A stretch of 11,628 nucleotides of DNA from an uncultured Clostridia bacterium (GTDB taxonomy: Bacteria > Bacillota > Clostridia > Christensenellales > Borkfalkiaceae). The position numbers and the translations under genes are program-made. The number at the start of each line of letters is the position of its first letter. The first letter of the stretch is position 1. Under the pieces are notes generated by a model. It saw only the letters and a list, made by a program, of their open reading frames with translations, did no database searches and was not told the DNA's origin. Shown one piece after another: positions 6,433 to 11,628 of this stretch. The stretch is taken from positions 1 through 11,628 of the forward strand of contig CANRIY010000045.1 of assembly GCA_947630775.1 (NCBI GenBank). Reading direction: 5' to 3'.

Positions 6433-6586
6433 GAACAACCGCGTCATCCTGAGCCGCGGGGCAACAGTGCGACGTTCTGATTACGTCATGCTGAGCCGCC
6501 GCTGTTCTTGCGGCGAGTCGAAGCATCACCCTATTATAATGCGGTGACCCTTCGACAAGCTACTTCGCGGGCGGTGCCCGCTCGTG

Positions 6587-6619
6587 CCGCGCTTCGACAA
6601 CAAAAGAATGTGCGCGCGG
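6587..6619. repeat. Hairpin repeat with compensatory change, copy 1
   Basis: The stem CCGCGC (6587-6592) pairs with GCGCGG (6614-6619) around a 21-nt loop beginning TTCGA and ending GTGC. The homologous element at 9180-9212 has CCGCCC/GGGCGG: one stem position changed on both sides so that pairing is kept. CTCGTG precedes the stem in both copies. Confidence 0.7.
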
Positions 6620-6646
6620 GGCGACAAGCTCACCATGACGCGATTT

Positions 6647-6706
6647 GGAATGACACCCCCTCAGTCTCGGCTGCGCCTCAGCAGCTCCCCCTCAAGGGGG
6701 AGCCAA
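6647..6706 (+). repeat. Type-1 dispersed repeat, copy 3
   Basis: It begins GGAATGACACCCCCTCAGTC and ends with the same 8-bp C5/G5 hairpin at 6684-6703. It lies 276 bp downstream of copy 2 in the same orientation. Confidence 0.85.
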
Positions 6707-6711
6707 GAAGG

Positions 6712-6767
6712 TCCCGAAGAATCTCGCCGCTATAGCGTATTGTTTGCCCCCGCGAGATTCTTCGGGA
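6712..6767. repeat. Long perfect inverted repeat (16 bp)
   Basis: TCCCGAAGAATCTCGC (6712-6727) is the exact reverse complement of GCGAGATTCTTCGGGA (6752-6767), with 24 nt between. The spacer contains the small palindrome GCTATAGC. It resembles the GAAGAATCTC...GAGATTCTTC repeats common in bacterial intergenic DNA. No T run follows, so it is not a typical terminator. Confidence 0.85.
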
Positions 6768-6902
6768 ATTGCGCTTCGGACTGCGTATAGCTCACTGTCT
6801 CAGAATGACGCGGGGGGGGTGGCGCCAAGGGGCGCGGCTCCCCTGTTCATAATTTTTTCTTCCGATTTCCAAAAAAATATCAAACTTAACCCCAAAAAAC
6901 AC

Positions 6903-6930
6903 TTGACAAAAAATCGGGGGGGGGTAAAAT
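6903..6930 (+). promoter_or_regulatory. Promoter of the lipoprotein gene with poly-G spacer
   Basis: A perfect -35, TTGACA (6903-6908), and a good -10, TAAAAT (6925-6930), are separated by 16 bp. Nine of the spacer bases are consecutive G (6916-6924), immediately upstream of the -10. A homopolymer of this length gains or loses bases readily during replication. Each slip would alter the -35/-10 spacing (15, 16, 17 bp and so on) and hence promoter strength. Transcription should start near 6937. Confidence 0.8.
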
Positions 6931-6961
6931 AGAGGGTGCACAGATCTTTTCATAGTTCTGT

Positions 6962-6980
6962 CATTTTCGTGTGGAAAATG
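6962..6980 (+). promoter_or_regulatory. Leader hairpin upstream of the lipoprotein gene
   Basis: CATTTTC (6962-6968) pairs with GAAAATG (6974-6980) around a 5-nt loop, within the roughly 84-nt leader of the predicted transcript. It does not mask the ribosome binding site (7008-7013). A role in message stability or regulation is possible but unproven. Confidence 0.4.
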
Positions 6981-7007
6981 CGGGGCTGTGGATCATGCAA
7001 AAATCAA

Positions 7008-7013
7008 AAGGAG
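7008..7013 (+). promoter_or_regulatory. Ribosome binding site fixing the lipoprotein start
   Basis: AAGGAG lies 7 nt before ATG 7021. A longer in-frame reading from GTG 6988 would place 11 extra residues before a canonical signal peptide and lacks such a site, so 7021 is preferred. Confidence 0.85.
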
Positions 7014-7020
7014 AAGAGTT

Positions 7021-8787
7021 ATGAACAAGACAAGAAAACGTTCTTTCACTACGCTGCTCTTCGCTCTCGTCTCACTGCTGGCGCTCGTGTTGTCGCTCGG
7101 CATCCTCTGCGCCTGCGGCAGCGATGAAAGCGCGAACATCGAAGACGAAAACGCGAACTGGTACTACGGCAACGAAGTACCTGCGGCGGCGCTCGGCAAA
7201 AACGGAGACTATTACCTCAATACCGAGACGCTGACGGCTTATGCCAAGACGGCGGACGGAACATGGCTTCCCACCGTACTGCACAAAGGGGACGGTGAGC
7301 CTAATCCTTCCGACGGCGAGACGGGAGATCTCTACCTCGATACAAAGGGCGGCGTACTCTATGAAAAGGGCGGCAGCGACTGGGGCATCGTCCTCACCCT
7401 CAAGGGACCCCCCGGCCGCGACGGCGTCATGTGGTTCTCGGGCGCCAAGGATCCCGAAGCGGGCGATCCCGCACTTCAGGACGCTGCCGTCGGCGATTTC
7501 TATCTGAATACAGAGGAATTCACCGTTTGGCAGTTCATTGAGAAGGAGGATGAAACGCATGCATGGGACTCCCTCGGCTCCATCGTCGGGAAGGGCGTCC
7601 AAGGCTTGGAAGCGAAGGGAAATCGGCTGACCGTAACGTTTACCGACGGGACGGAAGAATCGTTCACGTTAGCAAGCTGTTTGGGCGAGCATACATTCGG
7701 CGAAGCAGAGCCGATGACGATCATCGAGGTGGGTTGCACCACTCCGGGTTTGGTCATAAAAACTTGCACTGTTTGCGGAATGAATGTCGTAGAGAGCGTT
7801 GAAGCGACCGGCCATCAATTTGTCGACGGCGTCTGTACGGCATGCGGCAAGAGCCAGCTGGAAGGCCATTATGAAACAAACGAAGAGGGACAATGCGAGG
7901 TGACGATCTCTCCCGATCTTGTCGAAGAGGGTGGAGATCTCACGATCGCATCGACGGTCGAAGGCGAGGAAGTTACGGTCAAGGAATCGATCTCGGAAGA
8001 ATTGGTTGAGGCACAAAATTATGATTTCAGGCAATGGTTGCGGAACGTTAGTGACGCAAAAAAGAATCCGAACGTGAACCTGCATATCGGCACGCTTGTC
8101 ATTCAGGATGGCGTCAATGTCGGCCCCGGCGCATTTGCGGGCGCAACGATCGAGCATCTCGTTTTGGAAGGGAACGCAAGCTACGGCGCATATGCCTTTG
8201 ATTCCGTCAAAGGGTTGCAAGACGTCACGATCAAGGGGAAGACCACGCTGGGTACGACGATTTTCGATAATGTGCCGTCGCTTGTTTCGGTCGATATGTC
8301 CGAGGCGACGATCACGGAAATTCCGGTAAACGCCTTCTATGGCTGCAAAAACCTGTCGGAAGTGACCTTGCCCGAGGCAGGATTGGAGACCATTGAGATC
8401 AGCGCATTCGATCATTGTTCAAGCCTTCAACATATCACCCTTCCCGAAGGCTTAAAGACCATTAAAGAATGCGCGTTCAGCGAAGCCGACATTCGTGAAA
8501 TTGTCTTCCCGAAGAGTTTATCGGAGATACAGATCTATGTTTTCCAACTTAACGAGAATTTAAGTAAGGCCGTGTTCCAGACGAAAATCGAGAAGGATAC
8601 CTTCGGAAACAACAAAAGTAAAACGCAATGGAATCCGCACTTGATATTTGCAAGGTGCGGCAGTCGCGAGAATCCTCTGCAGATTTGTTTTACAGGTTCC
8701 AAGGATGAGTGGAGCGAGTTTGAGAAAGTGACAGATCTCCCGAGCTCCCGGCAGGTTGTTTATGATTATGATTTGAACGGGGGTTGA
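7021..8787 (+). CDS. BspA-like leucine-rich-repeat surface lipoprotein
   Basis: This predicted lipoprotein has 588 residues. A basic N-terminus (MNKTRKR) and hydrophobic core (about 9-29) end in LCAC at 29-32, a fair lipobox, with C32 the likely lipidated residue (C30 is a poorer fit). Three imperfect repeats follow, cored on GDYYLNT (62-68), GDLYLDT (102-108) and GDFYLNT (158-164), with tryptophan-containing flanks and a collagen-like GPPGRDG (129-135). Residues 239-276 hold the pairs CTVC (249-252) and CTAC (272-275) plus C239, and the GHQFVDGVCTACG motif seen in many gut surface proteins. From about 355 to 560 are BspA-type (LRR_5) repeats such as AFYGCKNLSEVTLPE and AFDHCSSLQHITLPEGLKTI. 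The ligand is unknown; the family includes adhesins. The gene stands alone, between its own poly-G promoter and a terminator-like hairpin. Sampled GC falls from about 68% in the 5' part to 40-42% near the end. Confidence 0.87.
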   Translation: MNKTRKRSFTTLLFALVSLLALVLSLGILCACGSDESANIEDENANWYYGNEVPAAALGKNGDYYLNTETLTAYAKTADGTWLPTVLHKGDGEPNPSDGETGDLYLDTKGGVLYEKGGSDWGIVLTLKGPPGRDGVMWFSGAKDPEAGDPALQDAAVGDFYLNTEEFTVWQFIEKEDETHAWDSLGSIVGKGVQGLEAKGNRLTVTFTDGTEESFTLASCLGEHTFGEAEPMTIIEVGCTTPGLVIKTCTVCGMNVVESVEATGHQFVDGVCTACGKSQLEGHYETNEEGQCEVTISPDLVEEGGDLTIASTVEGEEVTVKESISEELVEAQNYDFRQWLRNVSDAKKNPNVNLHIGTLVIQDGVNVGPGAFAGATIEHLVLEGNASYGAYAFDSVKGLQDVTIKGKTTLGTTIFDNVPSLVSVDMSEATITEIPVNAFYGCKNLSEVTLPEAGLETIEISAFDHCSSLQHITLPEGLKTIKECAFSEADIREIVFPKSLSEIQIYVFQLNENLSKAVFQTKIEKDTFGNNKSKTQWNPHLIFARCGSRENPLQICFTGSKDEWSEFEKVTDLPSSRQVVYDYDLNGG

Positions 8788-8868
8788 GGTTTGCCTGCCC
8801 TCGAACGGCGATGCTTCGCAAGAGGGACGATAATTAAATTCACAGACAGGCGTTTACGCCTTGATATT

Positions 8869-8911
8869 CACACGACAAAAGGAGAGGTTTTTCCTCTCCT
8901 TTTGTCGTGTG
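8869..8911. terminator. 19-bp perfect hairpin, probable (bidirectional) terminator
   Basis: The 19 bases at 8869-8887 are the exact reverse complement of 8893-8911, around a loop of five T. The core reads AAAA-GGAGAGG-loop-CCTCTCC-TTTT, the usual design of a bidirectional intrinsic terminator. The T run is only four long and is followed by GTCGTGTGG, so efficiency is uncertain. It lies 81 nt after the lipoprotein stop, and no gene lies between. Confidence 0.75.
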
Positions 8912-8990
8912 GTGTGGTTGTTTCCCGCGTCATGTTGAATCTGTTAATTGCGTCATGCCCCCTCCCGAGGAGGGGGGGTAGGGGGGTGGG

Positions 8991-9055
8991 CAAGAACCTG
9001 CCCCCTTTCGAAGGGGGCGGGTGGCGCGCCGTCCTTGGCGCGTCAGGTGGGGGTT
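8991..9055 (+). repeat. Type-2 dispersed repeat, copy 2
   Basis: It matches 71-135 at 58 of 65 positions by hand count. It keeps both hairpins, at 9000-9018 and 9025-9042, with substitutions in the loops and flanks. Confidence 0.8.
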
Positions 9056-9179
9056 CCGACGCCGAGTTTTCGAAAACCCTATCCCCCGCTGCGCGGGTAC
9101 TGTCTCATGCGGGTAGAGACCCGCGTAACTTCGCGCCCGAGATGTCTCGACAAGCTCGACATGACAACGGGCGCTCGTG

Positions 9180-9212
9180 CCGCCCTTCGATGACAAAAGA
9201 ACGTGCGGGCGG
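9180..9212. repeat. Hairpin repeat with compensatory change, copy 2
   Basis: CCGCCC (9180-9185) pairs with GGGCGG (9207-9212) around a 21-nt loop that differs at only a few positions from the loop of the copy at 6587-6619. The stem differs at one base pair, changed on both sides. Confidence 0.7.
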
Positions 9213-9221
9213 GGCGGTCAG

Positions 9222-9247
9222 CATTTGCCCGAGCATATGGGCAAATG
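9222..9247. repeat. 9-bp inverted repeat upstream of lon
   Basis: CATTTGCCC (9222-9230) and GGGCAAATG (9239-9247) are perfect reverse complements with 8 nt between. No T run follows. It lies 114 bp upstream of the lon -35, so direct control of lon is not obvious. Confidence 0.7.
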
Positions 9248-9360
9248 TCAAGAAAATTTTGCGTCAAAGATTTTCAATTTTTGGCAGAATGCAAAATTTC
9301 CCTCTCAAGGGGGAGCTAAGGGATGGGAGGGAACAACAATGAGAAATATGCGCTGAGTGT

Positions 9361-9389
9361 TTGAAAATTCTTAAAAAGTGTGATATAAT
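9361..9389 (+). promoter_or_regulatory. Sigma-A-type promoter of lon
   Basis: TTGAAA (9361-9366) and TATAAT (9384-9389) are 17 bp apart, with TG at 9381-9382 giving an extended -10. Transcription should start near 9396, almost at the ribosome binding site, so the leader is only about 12 nt. No CIRCE (TTAGCACTC...GAGTGCTAA) or other heat-shock operator is visible. Confidence 0.85.
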
Positions 9390-9407
9390 GATATACGGAG
9401 TATTCTT

Positions 9408-11628
9408 ATGGAAAATTACGCACAAGTCAGAATTTTATCCGTCATTCCCATGCGTACGCAGCTGATCTTTCCGAACACCAGCGCGATGTTCGACGTGGGC
9501 CGCGGGCTCTCCCTCGCCGCTGTGGAGCGGGCGGACGTCAATGACGGCTACGTCTTTCTCGCCAAACAAAGGGATCCCGACAAGGAGGTCCCCGAAGCGG
9601 GCGATCTCAATCCCGTGGGCACGGTCGCGAAGATCCGCCAGACCACCCGCGTGCCCGGGGACCGCATGCGCATCTATGTCGAAGGGCTCTACCGTGCGCG
9701 GGCGCGGGGCTTTTCCACGGAGAGCGGGTACCTTTACGCCGTCACGGATGAGATCCTCACCGAGCACGGCGATCCCAACTTGGAAGAGGCATATTTCCGC
9801 ACCGCAAAGGAGCTCGTGCGGGAGCTCACCGAGACCGAAAACAAGATCTCCAAGGAGCTTGAAAACGTCCTCGTCGGCATTGCGGATATCGACGTATACA
9901 TCAACGTCTGCACCTATCATCTGCGCATCCGCGAGGAGCGGAAGCTCGAGATTTTGGAAGAGGCGAACGCCGTGCGGCGGCTCAGGCTCTTCGAGCAGAG
10001 CCTGAACGACGAGCTCGAGATCGGGCGGCTCGAAAAGAAGATCGCGCAGGATGTGCGCAGAAACATCGATAAATCTCAAAAGGAATATTTCCTTCGCGAA
10101 CAGTTGAAGGCCATTCATCAGGAACTCGGCGACGACGTGGCGGAAAACGAACGTTTGAGGGAGCGCATTCTCCAAAAGGGCATGCCCAAGCCCGTCGAGG
10201 AAAAGGCGCTTGCCGAGCTCGCCCGCATGGACAAGATGCCGCCCTCTTCCGCAGAATATACGGTGCTCCGCAACTATGCGGACTGGCTCCTCGATCTCCC
10301 TTGGAAGGAAGAGACGGAGGACACCGAGCTCCTCTCCGACGTGGAGCGGGTGCTCGAAGAGGATCACTACGGCCTCGAAAAGATCAAAGAGCGGATCATC
10401 GAATATCTCGCTGTCCTGAAACTGACGGGCGAACTGAAAGCGCCGATCTTATGTCTTGTCGGCCCCCCCGGGGTGGGCAAGACGAGCGTCGCAAGATCCA
10501 TCGCCCGCGCCTTAAAGAGAAAATTCGTGCGCATGAGCCTCGGCGGGCTCAAGGACGAGGCAGAGATCCGCGGCCACAGGCGCACTTACATCGGCGCAAT
10601 GCCGGGGCGGATCCTCTTCGAGATGAAAAACGCGGGCTGCATCAATCCCGTGTTCCTTCTCGACGAGGTGGACAAGATCTCCATGGACATGCGGGGGGAT
10701 CCCGCGGACGCCCTTTTGGAAGTGCTCGACCCCGAGCAAAATTCCACCTTCCGCGACCGCTATCTCGAAGTCGAGTACGACCTTAGCAAGGTGATGTTCA
10801 TCGCGACGGCGAACACCCTCGACACCATTCCCATGCCGCTCCGCGACAGGATGGAGATCATCGAACTCTCGGGCTATACGCCGCAGGAGAAGGAGCAGAT
10901 CGCCAAGCGCTACCTCGTGCCCAAAAAGCGCAAGGAAAACGGGCTTTCCGAAGAGAATATCCGCTTTACGGACGGCGCGATCGGGGAGATCATCGACGGT
11001 TATACGATGGAAGCGGGGGTGCGTACCCTCGAGCGGACCATCGGCACGGTATGCAGAAAGGCGGCGGTGCGCATCGCCAAGGGCGAGACGCAGAAGATCA
11101 CCGTCACCAAACAGAACCTTGAAAAATTCCTCGGCGCAAAGCGGTTTTTGCGGGAGGGGGAGATGCGCGAGTCGGACGAAGTCGGCATGGCGACGGGGCT
11201 CGCATGGACTGCCGTCGGCGGGACGACGCTCACCATCGAAGTTTCGGCAATGCAGGGCAAGGGCGAAGTCATGCTCACGGGCAAGCTCGGCGACGTCATG
11301 AAGGAATCGGCACGCGCCGCCATCTCCTACATCCGCGCCCATGCGGACAAGTACGGCATTCCCGAGGAAGATTTCGAAAAACGGGATATCCATATCCATG
11401 TTCCCGAGGGCGCGACGCCCAAGGACGGACCCTCCGCGGGCATCACGATGGCGACGGCGATCCTCTCCGCGTTCACGGGGCAGCCCGTGCGGCGGGACGT
11501 GGCGATGACGGGCGAGATCACCCTCCGCGGCAAGGTCCTGCCCATCGGCGGGCTCAAAGAGAAGGCGCTCGCCGCCAACCGCATCGGCATCCGCGACGTG
11601 ATCATCCCCGAGGAAAACAGAAAGGACG
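9408..11628 (+). CDS. lon: ATP-dependent protease Lon (3' end beyond window)
   Basis: This cytoplasmic AAA+ serine protease unfolds and degrades damaged and regulatory proteins. The window holds 740 codons; LonA proteins usually have about 770-810, so roughly 30-70 residues are missing at the right edge. The substrate-binding N-domain opens with ILSVIPMRTQLIFPNT, followed by a coiled stretch (about 190-260, including EYFLREQLKAIHQELG). Walker A is GPPGVGKTS at 352-360, and Walker B is FLLDEVDK at 416-423. The protease domain has the catalytic serine S676 in PKDGPSAG and the catalytic lysine K719 in GGLKEK, 43 residues apart as in E. coli Lon. GGAG at 9397-9400 lies 7 nt before ATG 9408. It has its own promoter and appears to be a separate transcription unit; what follows it is not visible. 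Confidence 0.98.
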   Translation, partial: MENYAQVRILSVIPMRTQLIFPNTSAMFDVGRGLSLAAVERADVNDGYVFLAKQRDPDKEVPEAGDLNPVGTVAKIRQTTRVPGDRMRIYVEGLYRARARGFSTESGYLYAVTDEILTEHGDPNLEEAYFRTAKELVRELTETENKISKELENVLVGIADIDVYINVCTYHLRIREERKLEILEEANAVRRLRLFEQSLNDELEIGRLEKKIAQDVRRNIDKSQKEYFLREQLKAIHQELGDDVAENERLRERILQKGMPKPVEEKALAELARMDKMPPSSAEYTVLRNYADWLLDLPWKEETEDTELLSDVERVLEEDHYGLEKIKERIIEYLAVLKLTGELKAPILCLVGPPGVGKTSVARSIARALKRKFVRMSLGGLKDEAEIRGHRRTYIGAMPGRILFEMKNAGCINPVFLLDEVDKISMDMRGDPADALLEVLDPEQNSTFRDRYLEVEYDLSKVMFIATANTLDTIPMPLRDRMEIIELSGYTPQEKEQIAKRYLVPKKRKENGLSEENIRFTDGAIGEIIDGYTMEAGVRTLERTIGTVCRKAAVRIAKGETQKITVTKQNLEKFLGAKRFLREGEMRESDEVGMATGLAWTAVGGTTLTIEVSAMQGKGEVMLTGKLGDVMKESARAAISYIRAHADKYGIPEEDFEKRDIHIHVPEGATPKDGPSAGITMATAILSAFTGQPVRRDVAMTGEITLRGKVLPIGGLKEKALAANRIGIRDVIIPEENRKD

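Larger units (their letters stand above)
6300..6830. repeat. Intergenic repeat block B between rubredoxin and the lipoprotein gene
   Basis: This gap between the terminator (6276) and the next promoter (6903) holds no gene I can support. It contains an inverted type-3 copy (6341-6365) and two type-1 copies (6371-6432, 6647-6706). Two near-direct repeats of CGTCATNCTGAGCCGC start at 6442 and 6484. There is a CGCCGC/GCGGCG hairpin (6497-6515), a CCGCGC/GCGCGG hairpin (6587-6619) and a 16-bp inverted repeat (6712-6767). Reading frames across it are short and follow the repeats. Bases 6831-6902 are AT-rich and lead into the promoter. Confidence 0.85.
8930..9330. repeat. Intergenic repeat block C upstream of lon
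   Basis: This stretch before the lon promoter has no supportable gene. It holds a CCCCCTCC/GGAGGGGG hairpin (8958-8976), a type-2 copy (8991-9055), GCGGGT/ACCCGC (9109-9124) and ATGTC/GACAT (9142-9162). It also holds the CCGCCC/GGGCGG hairpin (9180-9212), a 9-bp inverted repeat CATTTGCCC/GGGCAAATG (9222-9247) and a 9-bp inverted repeat AAATTTTGC/GCAAAATTT (9254-9299). A degenerate type-1 tail, CCCTCTCAAGGGGGAGC, lies at about 9300-9316. Apparent reading frames on either strand contain translations such as CHVELVETS that are typical of repeat DNA. Confidence 0.85.

Noticed and set aside
6988..7020. GTG start extending the lipoprotein by 11 residues
   Set aside because: It has no matching ribosome binding site, whereas AAGGAG at 7008-7013 sits 7 nt from ATG 7021, which begins a canonical lipoprotein signal peptide.
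8777..8833. Possible frameshift at the G5 run just before the lipoprotein stop; one G fewer would add about 15 codons ending at TAA 8831-8833
   Set aside because: The LRR module is complete before the stop and the extra peptide matches no known ending. Nothing beyond the short G run favours a frameshift or sequencing error.
8930..9196. 88-residue minus-strand frame containing CHVELVETS
   Set aside because: This peptide is a familiar translation artefact of CTCGACAAGCTCGACATGAC-type intergenic repeats, and the frame lies wholly in repeat block C.
1..9330. CRISPR array
   Set aside because: The repeats are irregularly spaced, of several families, in both orientations, and lack uniform spacers; no cas gene is present.
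8791..9342. 183-residue + strand frame after the lipoprotein gene
   Set aside because: It has no ribosome binding site, runs through the 19-bp terminator-like hairpin and the repeat block, and shows no protein-like conservation.
9361..9408. CIRCE or CtsR-type heat-shock operator controlling lon
   Set aside because: No TTAGCACTC...GAGTGCTAA pair or tandem CtsR heptads can be seen between the repeat block and the start codon.
9435..10367. 310-residue minus-strand open frame opposite lon
   Set aside because: It is antisense to a clear Lon N-terminal domain and shows no motif of its own; a long antisense frame is expected from GC-rich codon bias.

Overview
This 11.6-kb window looks like chromosome of an anaerobic, GC-rich member of the Bacillota (class Clostridia), probably gut- or host-associated. 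The grounds are a flavodiiron protein paired with rubredoxin, a DUF5685-type protein, strong AGGAGG-like ribosome binding sites, TTGNNN/TATAAT promoters and a BspA-like leucine-rich-repeat lipoprotein. No 16S rRNA or other decisive marker is present, so the lineage below class is a guess. All nine genes found lie on the + strand, and the last one (lon) runs off the right edge.

Layout. (1) 1-299: non-coding and packed with GC-rich hairpin repeats. (2) 307-4786: one promoter (TTGCAT, 17-bp spacer, TG-extended TATAAT) followed by a tight five-gene operon. It holds trpS, a DUF5685 protein, a degenerate J-domain/TPR protein with a cysteine-rich tail, a multi-pass membrane protein and rlmD. The joins are 1-4 nt overlaps or 3-4 nt gaps. 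(3) 4787-6276: a redox pair, fprA (flavodiiron O2/NO reductase) and a 51-residue rubredoxin, closed by a clear intrinsic terminator. (4) 6277-6902: about 600 bp of dispersed repeats and long inverted repeats. (5) 6903-8911: a lipoprotein gene whose promoter has nine consecutive G residues between -35 and -10, closed by a 19-bp perfect hairpin. (6) 8912-9360: more copies of the same repeats. (7) 9361-11628: promoter and the first 740 codons of lon.

How the genes fit together. The ends of the first operon serve translation (tRNA-Trp charging and 23S rRNA m5U modification). The three middle genes are uncharacterised; their tight coupling suggests they work together. The fprA-rubredoxin pair is a classic anaerobe defence in which rubredoxin feeds electrons to the di-iron site. 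The lipoprotein is probably displayed on the cell surface. Lon is general ATP-dependent proteolysis.

The most notable points are: (a) the promoter-spacer poly-G tract, which predicts phase-variable expression of a surface lipoprotein; (b) the three unknown genes between trpS and rlmD, including a J-like protein without HPD and a DUF5685 protein with two aspartate-rich motifs reminiscent of isoprenoid synthases; (c) dispersed hairpin repeats confined to transcription-unit boundaries, one pair of which shows a compensatory base change in a predicted stem. No tRNA, rRNA, CRISPR array, transposase or phage gene was found.
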